A program made the translations under genes and the position numbers. Under the pieces are notes generated by a model that was given only the letters and a program-made list of their open reading frames with translations, searched no databases and was not told the origin of the DNA. This document shows positions 32,976 through 45,901 of a stretch of 64,000 nucleotides of DNA, piece after piece. Numbering within the stretch: the stretch's first letter is position 1; every line of letters begins with the position of its first letter. The stretch is from Homalodisca vitripennis (taxonomy: Eukaryota > Arthropoda > Insecta > Hemiptera > Cicadellidae): NCBI RefSeq assembly GCF_021130785.1, contig NC_060213.1, positions 130,834,001 through 130,898,000 of the forward strand. Reading direction: 5' to 3'.

Positions 32976-34015
32976 TTGTGTACATTTAGAATCGGTTCTT
33001 GGTTTCTGCCTCCCAAAAGGAAGCGATACCATCGAGAAGGAGACCACTCTGTCTCTATCTACTTTTTGCTATTAGGGTATATAATTAGGTTTAGATTATA
33101 TTACCATAAATATGTTACTAGTAGTACCATAGTTAAAGATAATCTTCACGAGCGCTGAAATGGTGTGACCTTGAATCTGGGTACTATCTCGAGGGATGTT
33201 TTTCTTTTTCTGGCAGAAGTGCGGGACCACTGAAGGTCACACTGGTGACCAAGGGCATTTCACGATCACGTCCCAGATAGTTTTTTCTTGAAACTTCTCT
33301 CACATCAGATCACGTTGAATGATCTGAGTTCATGAAAATGCCGATCGGAAATGCCCCTGGCCACCAAGGTGGGGTCCTGCACTTTTGGCAAAAAAGAAAA
33401 ACAAGAGATATTACCCAAATTCAAGGTCAGATCACGTGAATGATCGTTAAAATGTTGTACTTATAATACTTACGTATGTATTTACATACTTATATAGCCT
33501 AGGAAACAAGATTTTTCCGGACATTTGCCATCGTTCAGTGAAACAAGAAAATCAGTAACACTACGTTTCGAGATCTGCTTCTTCAGGTAAATAACTAACC
33601 TAACACATAATTACAGACTAGGCTAAAATAAACAAATCATACCAGAGCGTTGTGACACGCCTAAGTCAGGAATCACAACCACCATGTTGTGTGAATTTCA
33701 CTAACTCTAAAACATGCACTTAATAAAATCCTAAACACAACAGTAATTATTAAAGCGGAACTACAAAATACTGGTCACAATAGGTCTGCATTCGTCGACC
33801 AACCACCTACGACTGTAAACGTAGTGTTGCTGAGTCTTTGTTTCACTGAACGATGGCAAATGTGCGGAAAAATCCTGTTTCCTTCACAATCCTTCCATCG
33901 TCAAAAATAAACTTGAAACAAAGTGTATAGCCTAATCACAAATAGTAAATAGGGATAGAGTAGTCTACGTGCCGCCGACATTCGTTCCTTTTGGAGGCAG
34001 AAAACAATAACCGAT
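32976..34015. repeat. Family A inverted-repeat copy A3, hosting P-c
   Basis: 'ggtttctgcctcccaaaagg', 'gtctctatctac' and 'gctattagg' on the left return inverted at 33925-34015 ('gcctaatcacaaatagtaaa', 'ccttttggaggcagaaaaca'). Inner arms 33140-33250 and 33340-33450 are also inverted copies ('gaagtgcgggaccac' versus 'gtggggtcctgcactttt'). This gives a nested foldback structure of ~1 kb including the Penelope-type insertion. Confidence 0.55.
33502..33925. mobile_element. Penelope-type inverted element P-c
   Basis: Left arm (33502-33600) and right arm (33822-33923) are inverted copies around an internal part shared with P-b. A 9-bp direct repeat TATAGCCTA flanks it (33493-33501 and 33926-33934). 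The right arm ends at the full family terminus; the left arm is 5'-shortened by ~45 bp. The hammerhead-like core (33563-33586) has lost one side of stem II. Confidence 0.6.
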
Positions 34016-35039
34016 CGTCATAGTGAAATGTAGTTTTCACAGTAAGTTAATTAAGTCTTTCTAATAATTTAGTTTTTGGATCTGCGATAGTAAAAACTCT
34101 TCCGAAAATATGCCTCTGGATAATACCAAAGTAACAACATCTTAAAACAACTAATTCCCAACTACAAGATCTGGAATTAAAGAACTCACTTGCCAAGTAC
34201 TCAGTGGATGTCACTTTTAAAACTTTTGATTCGCGTTGATGATGATGTTTCAGCTATAATGTATCATACACTTACACAAACGATACAGTACAGTGTTACA
34301 GTCAGAGTGGGTCCCTAGCGGGTACACGATTTACAAAATAGATTTAAAACTGATTGATTAACACGTTTAATAAATTATGAGTAATCTCTACAGTTTGTTA
34401 TGCAAACACACTCTTGGTTATAAAATACAAACAAAAACAATCGCCTCCGAACACGTGTTAAGTGTTGAATATTGTCTATAAATCGATTGTGTTGAGTGAC
34501 GAAATGCCCATAGACTTAAATTGTATAACACCTTGTTACTGTTTGGATAGCTTTAAAAAAGTCCCAGTATTTCATAGAGGAATGAATAAGAAAACTTACA
34601 TCCAGAATGTTTTCCGTAAATAGTAGAATTAATATTTATAAACTGAGATATTTTAATTCGGTCTGCGTCAAACTTGTAGAGCAAATACAATGACGGATTA
34701 GTTTTTTTAGACTTTGATTACCGAACAAATATTTGAATATTTAAAATATTTTTAAAAATTATCCAACAAGGCTAATCATATGATTACAAAAGTTTTCAAG
34801 CACGAAAATCAGATAAAATGTTGAATATAAGATTATTTATGCCTAGTTGTATGTTGATTTATATCCGCACACGTAAAAGAAACATTGCATACAAAAGTTT
34901 TACGTTTTTACACCAACTCCGAAAATCGAATGAAAACGTCTGCACGACTTTAAATGCATGATTGCAATTTTTCAATGCTCGTAAAATTTAATTACATTTT
35001 GTATCTAATTAACACGTTTAAATCTAGCGTACGTGTGGA
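34016..35039. other. No gene recognised, AT-rich
   Basis: No repeat, exon or RNA gene recognised. Confidence 0.3.
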
Positions 35040-35335
35040 GGTAAGGGTGGATTCAATTCAAATGAAGAGTTTAGCTCCAGTTCACCCTCCACTTAGTGCA
35101 GTGTCTGAAGTCTGATGCTTACAAAAACTTGACTCCTGGAATCTGCAGTCATGTCAGTCTGAATAAAAAAAATATTACACTTAATTTTGGAATCTAGGTG
35201 TTCCTGATGGCAAAACCATGAATAAGTTTAATTTGAACTCATTTGTCGCCGAAATTCTTTTGGATATCTTCAGCCATGATTTCAGATTCCAGGAGTTAAG
35301 TATGTGACAGCGTCAGACTTACGTGAATCACTTGA
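35040..35335. mobile_element. Family M element M4
   Basis: Left arm 'gaagagtttagctccagttc', 'ccacttagtgcagtgtctga', 'gactcctggaatctgcagtc'. The right arm is inverted: 'gatttcagattccaggagtt', 'gtgacagcgtcagact'. No transposase. Confidence 0.5.
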
Positions 35336-35704
35336 ATATAATGTTTTATTCCCTTTTATTATACCCAAAGAACTTTTCAGTAAAAATTAGATTAATAGAT
35401 TACAGTAGTTGCATCTCTAATCACGTCATGTTCAATCATCCTGGTAATAGTAAAGTGATACTGGAGTAGGCAACAGTCGTCTTCATCCTAAAATTTTGAT
35501 AACTCGGCAATCCAAACAAAGCGCAATCACTCCACTGTAAAAGACGGTACACGAGTAGTTCTCCGAAACAGGAAACTTAGCATCGAATATAGTGTCTAGC
35601 GAAGTAAATACTGAAATATTAAAACCCTAAAAGACGAAAAATCAAAGTCGACGTCACGCGCAAAATTTGCCCAGTCATTACAGATTTCCCGCCTAACCGT
35701 GACG

Positions 35705-36390
35705 TTGTACGGTGAATGTAATGGCTTGTAACAAGCAATGGTGAGATTCACTGGCCGTGAAAACTGCACCGGTCCTATTAAACGACCTTGTGGTAGTCCA
35801 TACCCCTACTATCGATGTTACAATCTTAAGAGGCATGCGTGTGAACGGTTAACGTAATGGCTTGTAACAGGCAAGGCTGAGATTCACCGGACATGGAAAA
35901 TGCACCGGTCCTATTAAACCTTGTGGTAGTCCACACTCCTACTAAAAATGTTACAATCTTGAGAGACATGCGTGTGAACGGAACGACCTTGTGGTAGTCC
36001 ATACCCCTAATATCGATGTTACAATCTTAAGAGGCATGAGTGTGAACGGTTAACGTAATGGCTTGTAACAGGCAAGGCTGAGATTCACTGGCCATGGAAA
36101 ATGCACCGGTCCTATTAAACCTTGTGGTAGTCCACACTCCTACTATCAATGTTACAATCTTGAGAGGCATGCGTGTGAACGGAACGACCTTGTGGTAGTC
36201 CATACCCCTACTATCGATGTTACAATCTTAAGAGGCATGCGTGTGAACGGTTAACGTAATGGCTTGTGACAGGCAAGGCTGAGATTCACTGGCCATGAAA
36301 ATTGCACCGGTTATATTAAACGACCTTGTGGTAGTCCACACCCCTACTATCAATGTTACCATCTCATTAGAAAGGCTTGCGAATGATAGG
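35705..36390. repeat. Tandem repeat, 201-bp unit, ~3.3 copies
   Basis: 'gtgaacggttaacgtaatgg' is at 35841, 36042 (start) and 36243, 201 bp apart, with a diverged copy near 35711. Each unit contains an internal duplication: 'ccttgtggtagtccacac' and 'gacatgcgtgtgaacgg' each occur twice, so the unit is ~130 bp plus a ~71-bp partial repeat. Confidence 0.85.
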
Positions 36391-39300
36391 TTAATGCAAT
36401 TGTGATTGTCAGGTAAATATAGCTTAGTTTCTTTTTGAGATTATCAGTTAACTAACAACCTTCATCTACAATCCATACAATAAATTTTGGTGACCAATCT
36501 TACAATTTTGTATGAGGTTCCAACCACGGGGGTTCTGGCAAGATATTATTAACAATTCCAATTCCGACAGCAAATTAAATGTTTTTCCGACGCAAAGATG
36601 AAATGAAGCCTTTATAAGAGTTGTTGTGGGTGCCAGATGTTACAAGAAAACCAATTCTAATATGGCCCACAGTATCATCACACAATATTTCCAAAATACC
36701 ACCTCCTGTATTACATCACTACAGCCTTAATAATACACCGTCAAGTAAACCCCATAGGCCAACCCCTTCAAAAAAAAAGAAAAGAAATTTGGCTTTAATA
36801 TTGTTTATCTTAATGTACGATAGTTCCTTCAGTTGATATGTAATACTTGTAAAATACATATCTTAAGTACCTTTGTAGCAGAGAAAATTTACGTATTTGG
36901 AGAAAATAAAATAAAACAAAACCTTCAACAGAAAAGAAACAAAAAAAAAAAACATTTCATTTTTGTTTGTCACAAATAATATTTTTACTGGTACAACAAC
37001 TACGTTTGCAACAACAAACACCACATTCCATATACGATTTTATTCAAAATAACGAACAGATTAAAAAAGGGTTTATACTAATTTTACTAATATATTAAGA
37101 CAAAATAAATGTATGTATGTAAAAAGTGATTTTCCAACAAAACAATTAACTGAAAATTGTACTGTTGGAGTAAAGGATCGCCAGCCTGTAAAAGTTGTAA
37201 ATTAAAAAACCTACGGTGAATAAATAAACTAATTAATTAACGTGGTGTGCAGTATCAAAGAGAAATGTAAAATGTTCCAACTTCAACTTATCTCCAGCTG
37301 TTGTTGCGGGAAAAATATTTAAAAACTGAGTGTACTTATTAAAATGTTTAATCATCTACTCATACGAAAACGCCATCCCTTGATTTTTGAACAGCTGAGA
37401 ACTAGTAATTTCCTTTGGGTATTTGATAATACCATCTGGAAATATTTTGGATGTTTTCAAAATTAACCCCCTAATTACTTTAAAATTAAAGGAATTGGCG
37501 AAACAGCATTAACGATATAGAGAATTGATGAAAAAAATGAACGATATCGAGAAACCATTCATAATCAGACTAAAATAAGTGATGTTTGAATAAAGTTAAA
37601 ATTATAACTTTACTTCTTGTAACGTGTCTATAGTAGGGTTATCTTCTATAAACCAATTACAACTATTTTTGTTTTAGTATAAGAGCGATCAATTGTGTTC
37701 TGAACTAATAACCCTTTATTCTAAGAATGCACAAGTTCCAATGGAATTCAATAATTAAACTCAGTATAAAATTAACTGTAATTCTAATAAAAATATGAAA
37801 TCAATAATGCAGCAACGCCAAGCTATCTTTCTTTTACTTTGAATTTATTCTCAATTAAATCTTATTTATAACCCATCAAAAGTTCACAAGTCCAGTCTTA
37901 AAATTAACAATCAATCAATCATTCAATAATTGTGTCCTTCAAGTTCTCAGTGCTAATTTTTTTTAACACAAACTCAAAATAAAAATCTTCATTAAACTTC
38001 AAAATAAAATAATCTTCTTCAAATATAAAATGAAACAAATAATAAAATAATACTTCTTCTCAAAATAAAAATTAAACAAATTAAGATAATATTAATATTT
38101 AATATATGAACAAAGACAATGTCCAACCAGTTAAACTCAAAATTGTATCAATTTCAAACTACTTATTTTCTCTAAATTTCCAATTTACAAATTATTGAAT
38201 TATCCGCTTGGCTTTGAAGGTTAAATTTAGGAACTTGTTAAAATATCTATAGAATCTCAGAACATTAAATGAATTTTCTTTTTTAGTAGGCTATTCCTGA
38301 TTAAACCAAATTGAACAGGAAAATATCATCAAGTAATTTTCTATTTCAATATTAAATTCTAACTTTCACAGTACCTCACACATCTGCTGAAGACTTCACC
38401 AAGTAACCAAAAAGACTATTATAGATTAATTAATTTAAACTTGAGACTTTAAATTTTGAAAAGAAATTTTAATCTTAAACTCAACCTTCTTCCCGAAAAA
38501 TCAATACGGCAAGAGTAGGCTATCACTTCTACACGTACTTCTCTCTCTGAGCACACAGCAAAGAAATCCCCGAAAAACGTGGTTGAAGCCACCGGAAGGA
38601 TCTAGAAGTCCCTCCCACCATCTAATCAACCTATCATTGGCCAATCAAAATTGAGCAAACACAATGTCTGAACTGGATGGTACCTATCCAACCCAGACCT
38701 GTAACCTATGCTCAATACCTAGATACAAAAGGAAGCTTCTAGCATTCCTCGAACCCGAATTGACAAGAAATTCGGCACTGCTGGAAGGCTCACAATCTTA
38801 CAATTCACTTATTATATTAATTTACAATTCTCTTAATAAAAATATAAAGATTCCTCTAAATAATTAAATAAATATAGGAAGCATCCTATACTTCTTTAAC
38901 AGTGTAGACTAAACATGGCCCAGTTGAGAGGTATCAGTTGTTGGGTGCTCCCGGCTTGTGTAAGCGTATCTTTAAAGTGGCCGTCCTCGCTTATGCGTTG
39001 ACAGATTTCGTTGGAAAAAGTACCGTTGGAATTGGTATAAAAATGACTAAATATTTGGTACCCTATGCATTTTTATAACTATACCGGTTTTTTGTTACTT
39101 GACTTTCAAAATTTTAAACATACGCCATTTTGAAACGGATAAAAGGATTTTGTTAATATTTTATTTTCAAAAAAGGTCTACCAAAGGTTGATACAACTCT
39201 CAAGTTTCATAACTTTATCTTAACTAGTTCAATATATATATATTTTATAAAAAACACATAAAGACAGATAGACGAAAAAATACAGTTTTTAGGACACGTA

Positions 39301-39664
39301 CCTTCAAATGAACTTTATTGCTCATTTTTATGTGTGGAACTAAATCCCAAAGTATTCGAACACTTTTACTGACCACCCTGTATAGCAACTACTGTCATAT
39401 TAGAATCTAGTAAAGCGTTTATATCGTCGAATTTCACAAGGGTATACATTAACAAAGTAGTTTGTAGGTGAGCATTTCGTAGAATGTCACCACTTAATTT
39501 AGGAATGCCGTATGATGTCCCTGTTGTACTGTGGGAGAATGTGGCAAATCCGTGGATTTTGGGTAATGGTCAAAGTCTTTGGGATTTTGCTGAAATAATG
39601 TCATGTTCAAATCACCGGATTTCAAGAAACAGCAGTACGTACAGTTCCGCAACTGCAACACAGG
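36391..39664. other. No gene recognised; very AT-rich
   Basis: 37.2-38.5 kb is extremely A/T-rich with many 'aaaataaa' runs. 'gaccaccctgtata' at about 39373 resembles a common arthropod transposon tail. Short frames show no domain. Confidence 0.35.
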
Positions 39665-40275
39665 GTACGCAAGTGAGTACGCCACACCACGTGTCGCGTA
39701 ACAGGTTACGCTAAACTGAATGCAAAATTCCAAATCTACATAGCTCATTTCATTTTCTCGTTGTCCTGGGAACAAGGAGTAAACACACTAACATACAGAA
39801 AATAAATGTTTAAATCCTTCCAGTACACCGGAGAGAAGCAGTGGACAAATAAAAGTTCCGTTATGCAAGTGAGGGTACTACAAGGTAAGAATGCGCTGAA
39901 GTCATACTGTTGTCACCGACTTTTAAAACAGACTATTGCATCTTCATTTTACTCTATGAAAAAAAGTGCCAGTTGTTAAAATCTCATTTGACTGTACACA
40001 GTTTGTTTTAAAATGTCTTTACTCCGCTACTATCTTGTTTGTTTCCATCACGGTTACTCATAAGATCAATGTAAAATTATTAACACTAACGCTCAGACAA
40101 ATCCCAGGGAGTGACATGCACCATCGTCGAACTAAGTGTTCCTCACATATAAATGAAGCTTCAGGCACAATTTAAAGTCTATGGGTCAGTTAGTTTTCGA
40201 AATTTCGTAACGGATAGATAGACAGACAAATGAAATCTTTCCAGCCCCACGAGTGAGAGACTTCGCTAAAGCTCA
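39665..40275 (-). repeat. Dispersed repeat family G/H, copy G4
   Basis: Contains the H block ('agtacgccacaccacgtgtc', 'agctcatttcattttctcg'), the middle block ('gtgagggtactacaaggtaa') and the G block ('atgaagcttcaggcacaatt', 'cacgagtgagagacttcgct'). It is the most complete copy in the window and indicates that H and G are one element of about 600 bp or more. It runs directly into the 115-bp array. Confidence 0.6.
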
Positions 40276-42995
40276 GCCAATGACTGTTTCCATACATTAC
40301 CGTACAATTACTGAAAAGATACCCAGCTATGCAGAAGCTAGAATGTGGAATGTCCTGCTCTCAAATCATTTAAGATACACAGCGATTCGAACTGGATTTT
40401 GGCCATCCAATCTAATCTTTAGAGGAGTTCTTCGAATTGAGATCTATCTGATTACTGTTAATCTAAACTGTTTCTCTGCTCTATTTTATTAATGTAGAAC
40501 GTTGTCTTTATTAAAGTGTAATTGTGATTCTTAACTTTTTCACAACTTTTACGTCAAGATCTATGTTTTGCACTTTTTAGATTATTTTACAACGTAATTT
40601 TCTGTAACTGCATTGAACTATTGATGATTTTGCAAGTCCAGCTCTAATCAATTACTGTTTCCATACATTACCGTACAATTACTGAAAAGATACCCAGCTA
40701 TGCAGAAGCTAGAATGTAGAATTGTAGAATGTAGAAGCTAGGATGTAAGAATTACTGCTCTCAAATCAGTTCTTTCCATGTATTAACCGTACAATTACTG
40801 AAAAGATACCCAGCTATGCAGAAGCTAGAATGTAGAATTGTAGAATGTAGAAGCTAGGATGTAAGAATTACTGCTCTCAAATCAGTTCTTTCCATGTATT
40901 ACCGTACAATACTGAAAAGATACCCAGCTATGCAGAAGCTAGAATGTAGAAATTGTAGAATGTAGAAGCTAGGATGTAAGAATTACTGCTCTCAAATCAG
41001 TTCTTTCCATGTATTACCGTACAATTACTGAAAAGATACCCAGCTATGCAGAAGCTAGAATGTAGAATTGTAGAATGTAGAAGCTAGGATGTAAGAATTA
41101 CAGCTCTCAAATCAGTTCTTTCCATGTATTACCGTACAATTACTGAAAAGACACCCAGCTATGCAGAAGCTAGAATGTGGAACGTCCTGCTCTCAAATCA
41201 TTTAAGATACACAGCGATTCGAACTGGATTTTGGCCATCCAATCTAATCTTTAGAGGAGAGTTCTTCGAATTGAGATCTATCTGATTACTATTAATCTAA
41301 ACTGTTTCTCTTCTCTATTTTATTACTGTAGAACGTTGTCTTTATTAAAAAATGTAATTGTGATTCTTAACTTTTTCACAACTTTTATGTAAAGATCTAT
41401 GTTTTATACTTTTTAGATTATTTTACAACGTAATTGTCTGTAACTGCATTGAACTATTGATTGATTTTTGCAAGTCCAGCTCTAATCAATTACTGTTCCA
41501 TACATTACCGTACAATTACTGAAACGATACCCAGCTATGCAGAAGCTAGAATGTAGAATTGTAGAATGTAGAAGCTAGGATGTAAGAATACTGCTCTCAA
41601 ATCAGTTCTTTCCATGTATTACCGTACAATTACTGAAAAGACAACCCAGCTATGCAGAAGCTAGAAAGTAGAGAATTGTAGAAATGTAAGAAGCTAGGAT
41701 GTAAGAATTACTGCTCTCAAATCAGTTCTTTCCATGTATTACCGTACAATTACTGAAAAGATACCCAGCTATGCAGAAGCTAGAATGTAGAGAATTGTAG
41801 AATGTAGAAGCTAGGATGTAAGAATTACTGCTCTCAAATCAGTTTCTTTCCATGTATTACCGTACAATTACTGAAAAGATACCCAGCTATGCAGAAGCTA
41901 GAATGTAGAATTGTAGAATGTAGAAGCTAGGATGTAAGAATTACAGCTCTCAAATCAGTTCTTTCCATGTATTACCGTACAATTACTGAAAAGACACCCA
42001 GCTATGCAGAAGCTAGAATGTGGAACGTCCTGCCTCTCAAATCATTTAAGATACACAGCGATTCGAACTGGATTTTGGCCATCCCAATCTAATCTTTAGA
42101 GGAGTTCGAATTGAGATCTATCTGATTACTATTAATCTAAAACTGTTTCTCTTCTCTATTTTATTACTGTAGAACGTTGTCTTTATTTAAAAAATGTAAT
42201 TGTGAATTCTTAACTTTTTCACAACTTTTATGTAAAGATCTATGTTTTATACTTTTTTTAGATTATTTTACAACGTAATTGTCTGTAACTGCATTGAACT
42301 ATTGATGATTTTGCAAGTCCAGCTCTAATCAATTACTGTTTCCATACATTACCGTACAATTACTGAAAACGATACCCAGCTATGCAGAAGCTAGAATGTA
42401 GAATTGTAGAATGTAGAAGCTAGGATGTAAGAATTACTGCTCTCAAATCAGTTCTTTCCATGTATTACCGTACAATTACTGAAAAGACACCCAGCTATGC
42501 AGAAGCTAGAATGTAGAATTGTAGAATGTAGAAGCTAGGATGTAAGAATTACTGCTCTCAAAATAGTTCTTCTCCATGTATTTACCGTACAATTACTGAA
42601 AAGATACCCAGCTATGCAGAAGCTATGTAGAATTGTAGAATGTAGAAGCTAGGATGTAAGAATTACAGCTCTCAAATCAGTTCTTTCCATGTATTACCGT
42701 ACAATTACTGAAAAGATACCCAGCTATGCAGAAGCTAGAATGTAGAATTGTAGAATGTAGAAGCTAGGATGTAAGAATGTACTGCTCTCAAATCAGTTCT
42801 TTCCATGATTACCGTACAATTACTGAAAAGACACCCAGCTATGCAGAAGCTAGAATGTGGAATGTCCTGCTTTCAAATCAGTTCAGATTCTAACTGGATT
42901 TTGGCCATCCAATCTAATCTTTAGAGGAGTTCTTCGAATTGAGATCTATCTGATTACTGTTAATCTAAACTGTTTCTCTTCTCTATTTTATTAAT
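40276..42995. repeat. 115-bp tandem array with ~830-845-bp higher-order units
   Basis: 'accgtacaattactg' recurs at 40670, 40786, 40901, 41016 and 41131 (~115 bp). A distinct segment ('acagcgattcgaactggatt', 'gccatccaatctaatcttta') punctuates the array at 40379, 41211, 42055 and about 42880, defining higher-order units of 826-844 bp. Copies between 41500 and 42700 differ mainly by single-base insertions and deletions, often in homopolymers. No coding frame runs across it. Confidence 0.9.
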
Positions 42996-44036
42996 GTAGA
43001 ACGTTGTCTTTATTAAAATGTAATTGTGATTCTTGACTCTTTTCACAATTTTTACGCCAAGATCTATATTTGTATTTTTTAGATTGTTTTGAACCGTATC
43101 CACCTTTAATTTAATTCATCTATTGATGATAATGCAATTACAGCTCAAAGTTCGCATCCGAACTCTACACTCTGACAGTAGTTTCACAGGCTTAAATCCA
43201 GTTCCAATAAGACCAAAGAGCTCGCTGAATCTGCCTCTTGTTTAATTTTGTTTGGTCAAAGAACTCGGAGAGAGATGGGAACAACTTCGCTGTCTAAATG
43301 AATAAAGGTTCTGGGGAGGCCCCGCACGGTGAATGGGGCAGATAATACAGCCTGCATTATATTGAAAACTGATCATCTTCAATTTATTCCGAAAGGATTA
43401 TAACTGGATCAAAAGAAGATGGTGATTCGAGTATCAAAGGAATCGGCTCCATTGATCACTGCGTTCAATTTGGCGTCAGATTGCTGTTTTCAAACAAGCC
43501 CAGTATGAAAGAGACATATTCATTATTTGGTAGTGAATGAATGGCGTCATTCATGAGATGTAATATCCGAAGTCGTAATTCGGCCAAGATTAACAAATTT
43601 AGGTAAGATAGTAATGACCACGTCCGATACTATACGGAGTGAGTTATTACTATTATTTATGGCATTTATATTTCCAATTCTATAAATCTATATATATATA
43701 TATATTATAACAAAATCGGGTTAGTTACCCCATTTATAACTAAAAAATGGCTGCACCGATTATAATGATGTATAATTTAGTGAATTCATTCTCGCCTAGA
43801 ATATCAGAATAACTATTAAAATATCGTAAAAGTTTACGGAAAAAACATTAGGTGAATACAAAAAGAAAAAAAAATTGTATATAATACATTGAAAGAGCAT
43901 GTTAAATGTTATCAACTGTTGTTCTGTAGAAATATTGTTTTATGACAGCATAACCATATGTTTAATTAATTTGTTTACATTATTGTGTCTTGAAAGCATA
44001 GAGTAAGCTTGATAGTACACACTTTCTACAACCACT
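42996..44036. other. No gene recognised; single-copy-looking DNA
   Basis: 43170-43650 is less repetitive and moderately GC-rich ('ggaggccccgcacggtgaat', 'ggaatcggctccattgatc'). No exon could be supported. A short TA run lies near 43690. Confidence 0.3.
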
Positions 44037-44190
44037 GACCTCCTCCGTAGACTCATGGTTATAGTCTCGGCTCTAACCGAGAGCTCACGGGTTCAAATCC
44101 CGGGGAGGTCCAATCATGTAATTTGACAATGAAAACCAGTGCACTTCGAACCGGTATAGCTCACGCTGTGGCTTAAATGAGATAAAAACA
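44037..44190 (+). mobile_element. tRNA-derived SINE, copy S1
   Basis: The 75-nt head (44037-44111) has GACCTCC/GGAGGTC ends, D stem GACT/AGTC, an anticodon-like stem TCTCGG/CCGAGA and T arm with B box GGGTTCAAATCCC. The linker between acceptor and D stem is too long and the anticodon loop is short, so it is not a functional tRNA. The tail 'aaaccagtgcacttcg ... gcttaaatgagataaaaa' is shared with S2 at 49668-49851, which identifies a SINE family rather than a lone pseudogene. Confidence 0.65.
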
Positions 44191-44943
44191 ACCATTGTTG
44201 AGCACAGAGTAAAAATATCCCGATAAAACAATTAAGTTTTGAGTAAAAGTATTCTTTTAACAGTAAATTTTAGTAAATAATAAGTATGTAATGTTTGGTC
44301 AGTACTGTAATGCAGATATCAGAGACAAAGTTACTAACATTTACTATAAATTTAAAGACTGTTATAAAAACCAACTTAGTTGTCTTTTGACAGAAGTAGG
44401 CTTCTCAGACCTGTATACATATGTACTATTTCCTTCATCAAAGAACAAGAAAAATCGAATAAGGCACACAAAAAATACTAAAACCATAATAAATTACAAT
44501 GGTCATAAATATACACGGTTTTATATATTTTCTTGATCATAGCAACAAGGCACAAACAAAATTGGCGTCGGAAATATAAGTAACTAGATGTAGAATTGTT
44601 CATACTTACTTACTTGATACTTGATGTCCTCGTCTTTGACTGATAAAACCAGATAGACTGTGTCAATTTTGTTTAAAAACTGTTTGCAATTTGTTCAGAA
44701 CAATTTTGTCAAGTATTTAAAACTATATACACTATTTACAAAGGTTTATGGTGGCAGGACTAGAACAGTGGGTCATCTTCAAGTTCCTTGAGAGCATAGA
44801 TAGGCATACACGTGTGACGTCTTAGAAATTGAGTGCGAAACCATTCGTAATCGCTAAAAATAAATGCTTCAGATGCGTGTGTACATTGTGATCAGTTGTT
44901 TATAGTCGACAAGGCACCTGAATTATTGAGTTTTCCTTCCAAC
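44191..44943. other. No gene recognised
   Basis: AT-rich. The open frame at 44291-44536 shows no motif. Confidence 0.3.
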
Positions 44944-44955
44944 GTGTTAAAAATT

Positions 44956-45157
44956 CTTTGTTTGAAGGTTTTTTTTACGATGGAAGGATTGTGAAGGAAA
45001 CAGGATTTTTCCGGACATTTGCCATCGTTCTGTGAAACAATAAATCAGTAACACTACGTTTCGAGATCTGCAATCTGATCTCTTCTTCAGGCAATAGCTA
45101 ACCTAATTAGATGAGATTGCAGATTTCGTAACGTAGTGTTACTGATTTATAGTTACT
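44956..45157. mobile_element. Penelope-type inverted element P-d
   Basis: Begins with the family terminus CTTTGTTTGAAGG. The long left arm (to about 45095) is followed by a short inverted arm ('gagattgcagatttcgtaac', 'gtagtgttactgattta'). A perfect 10-bp direct repeat GTGTTAAAAA flanks it (44944-44953 and 45158-45167). The hammerhead-like core is intact on the minus strand at 45056-45091. Confidence 0.65.
45056..45091 (-). ncRNA. Hammerhead-like core in P-d
   Basis: Minus strand: CTGAAGA, extra A, GAGATC, 8-nt loop AGATTGCA, GATCTC, GAAACGTAGTG. This is the best-preserved copy of the core in the window. Confidence 0.35.
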
Positions 45158-45167
45158 GTGTTAAAAA

Positions 45168-45901
45168 CTGTTTTTATAAAAAAGCTTTTATTGGATTTCT
45201 TTTTACCTGTTATACTAATTTCATTACGTACACGCCAAAGGCAATCAAGTTTTAAATGCAATAAATTGGTTAAAATAAAATCACAGTATTCCATCGAGAG
45301 TCAGAAAGCCACCTCTGGAACATGTTTAGGTAAAGGTGTCACCGGCGATACGACTATTCAAGTTGTTAATATCCAAAGAGAAGTTGGTCCACAACGTTAC
45401 GTTCATAGTAATCTCAAAGTGCCTGAGAGATAATTACTGTACTTTGCCTTAATTAAGCCCGTTTAAATATTAACGTTCAGGGTTGTGTAAGTTCATATAA
45501 CTGTTAACTAAATAACTACAGAGTGTACAGGAAGTTTACGAACTCCCCAGTAATATTTTGGGAATTTGCTCTTCGTATCAAGACAAACAAAAAATGTAAT
45601 AAAAACACATATCAGGACTTAGTTTACCATCTGTATGTATGAATTTTTTAGCTTTTGCTATTTATTTTAAAAAACGGTAAATATAAAAATGTCAAAAATT
45701 GACACAAGTATTTTTCCTGCAGTTTCAAATCAAGAAAAGAAAACAATATTTTATTATCATACCACGTTTCAAGATGGCGGACAGTTGAACTTTTAAAATT
45801 TTAATGCTGTACTACCTAATCACATTTAGCAAGTATTTAAAAAGTAATACAACATTATTAATTCAATTACAAACATTTTGACAACTAGACCATAAACACA
45901 G
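45168..45901. other. No gene recognised
   Basis: AT-rich. The 91-codon frame at 45158-45433 starts inside the P-d target duplication and shows no domain. Confidence 0.3.

Noticed and set aside
44037..44111. Functional tRNA gene
   Set aside because: Acceptor-to-D-stem linker too long, irregular anticodon loop, and a shared downstream body with S2 mark it as a SINE head.
45158..45433. 91-codon open frame
   Set aside because: Begins within the P-d target duplication and has no recognisable domain.
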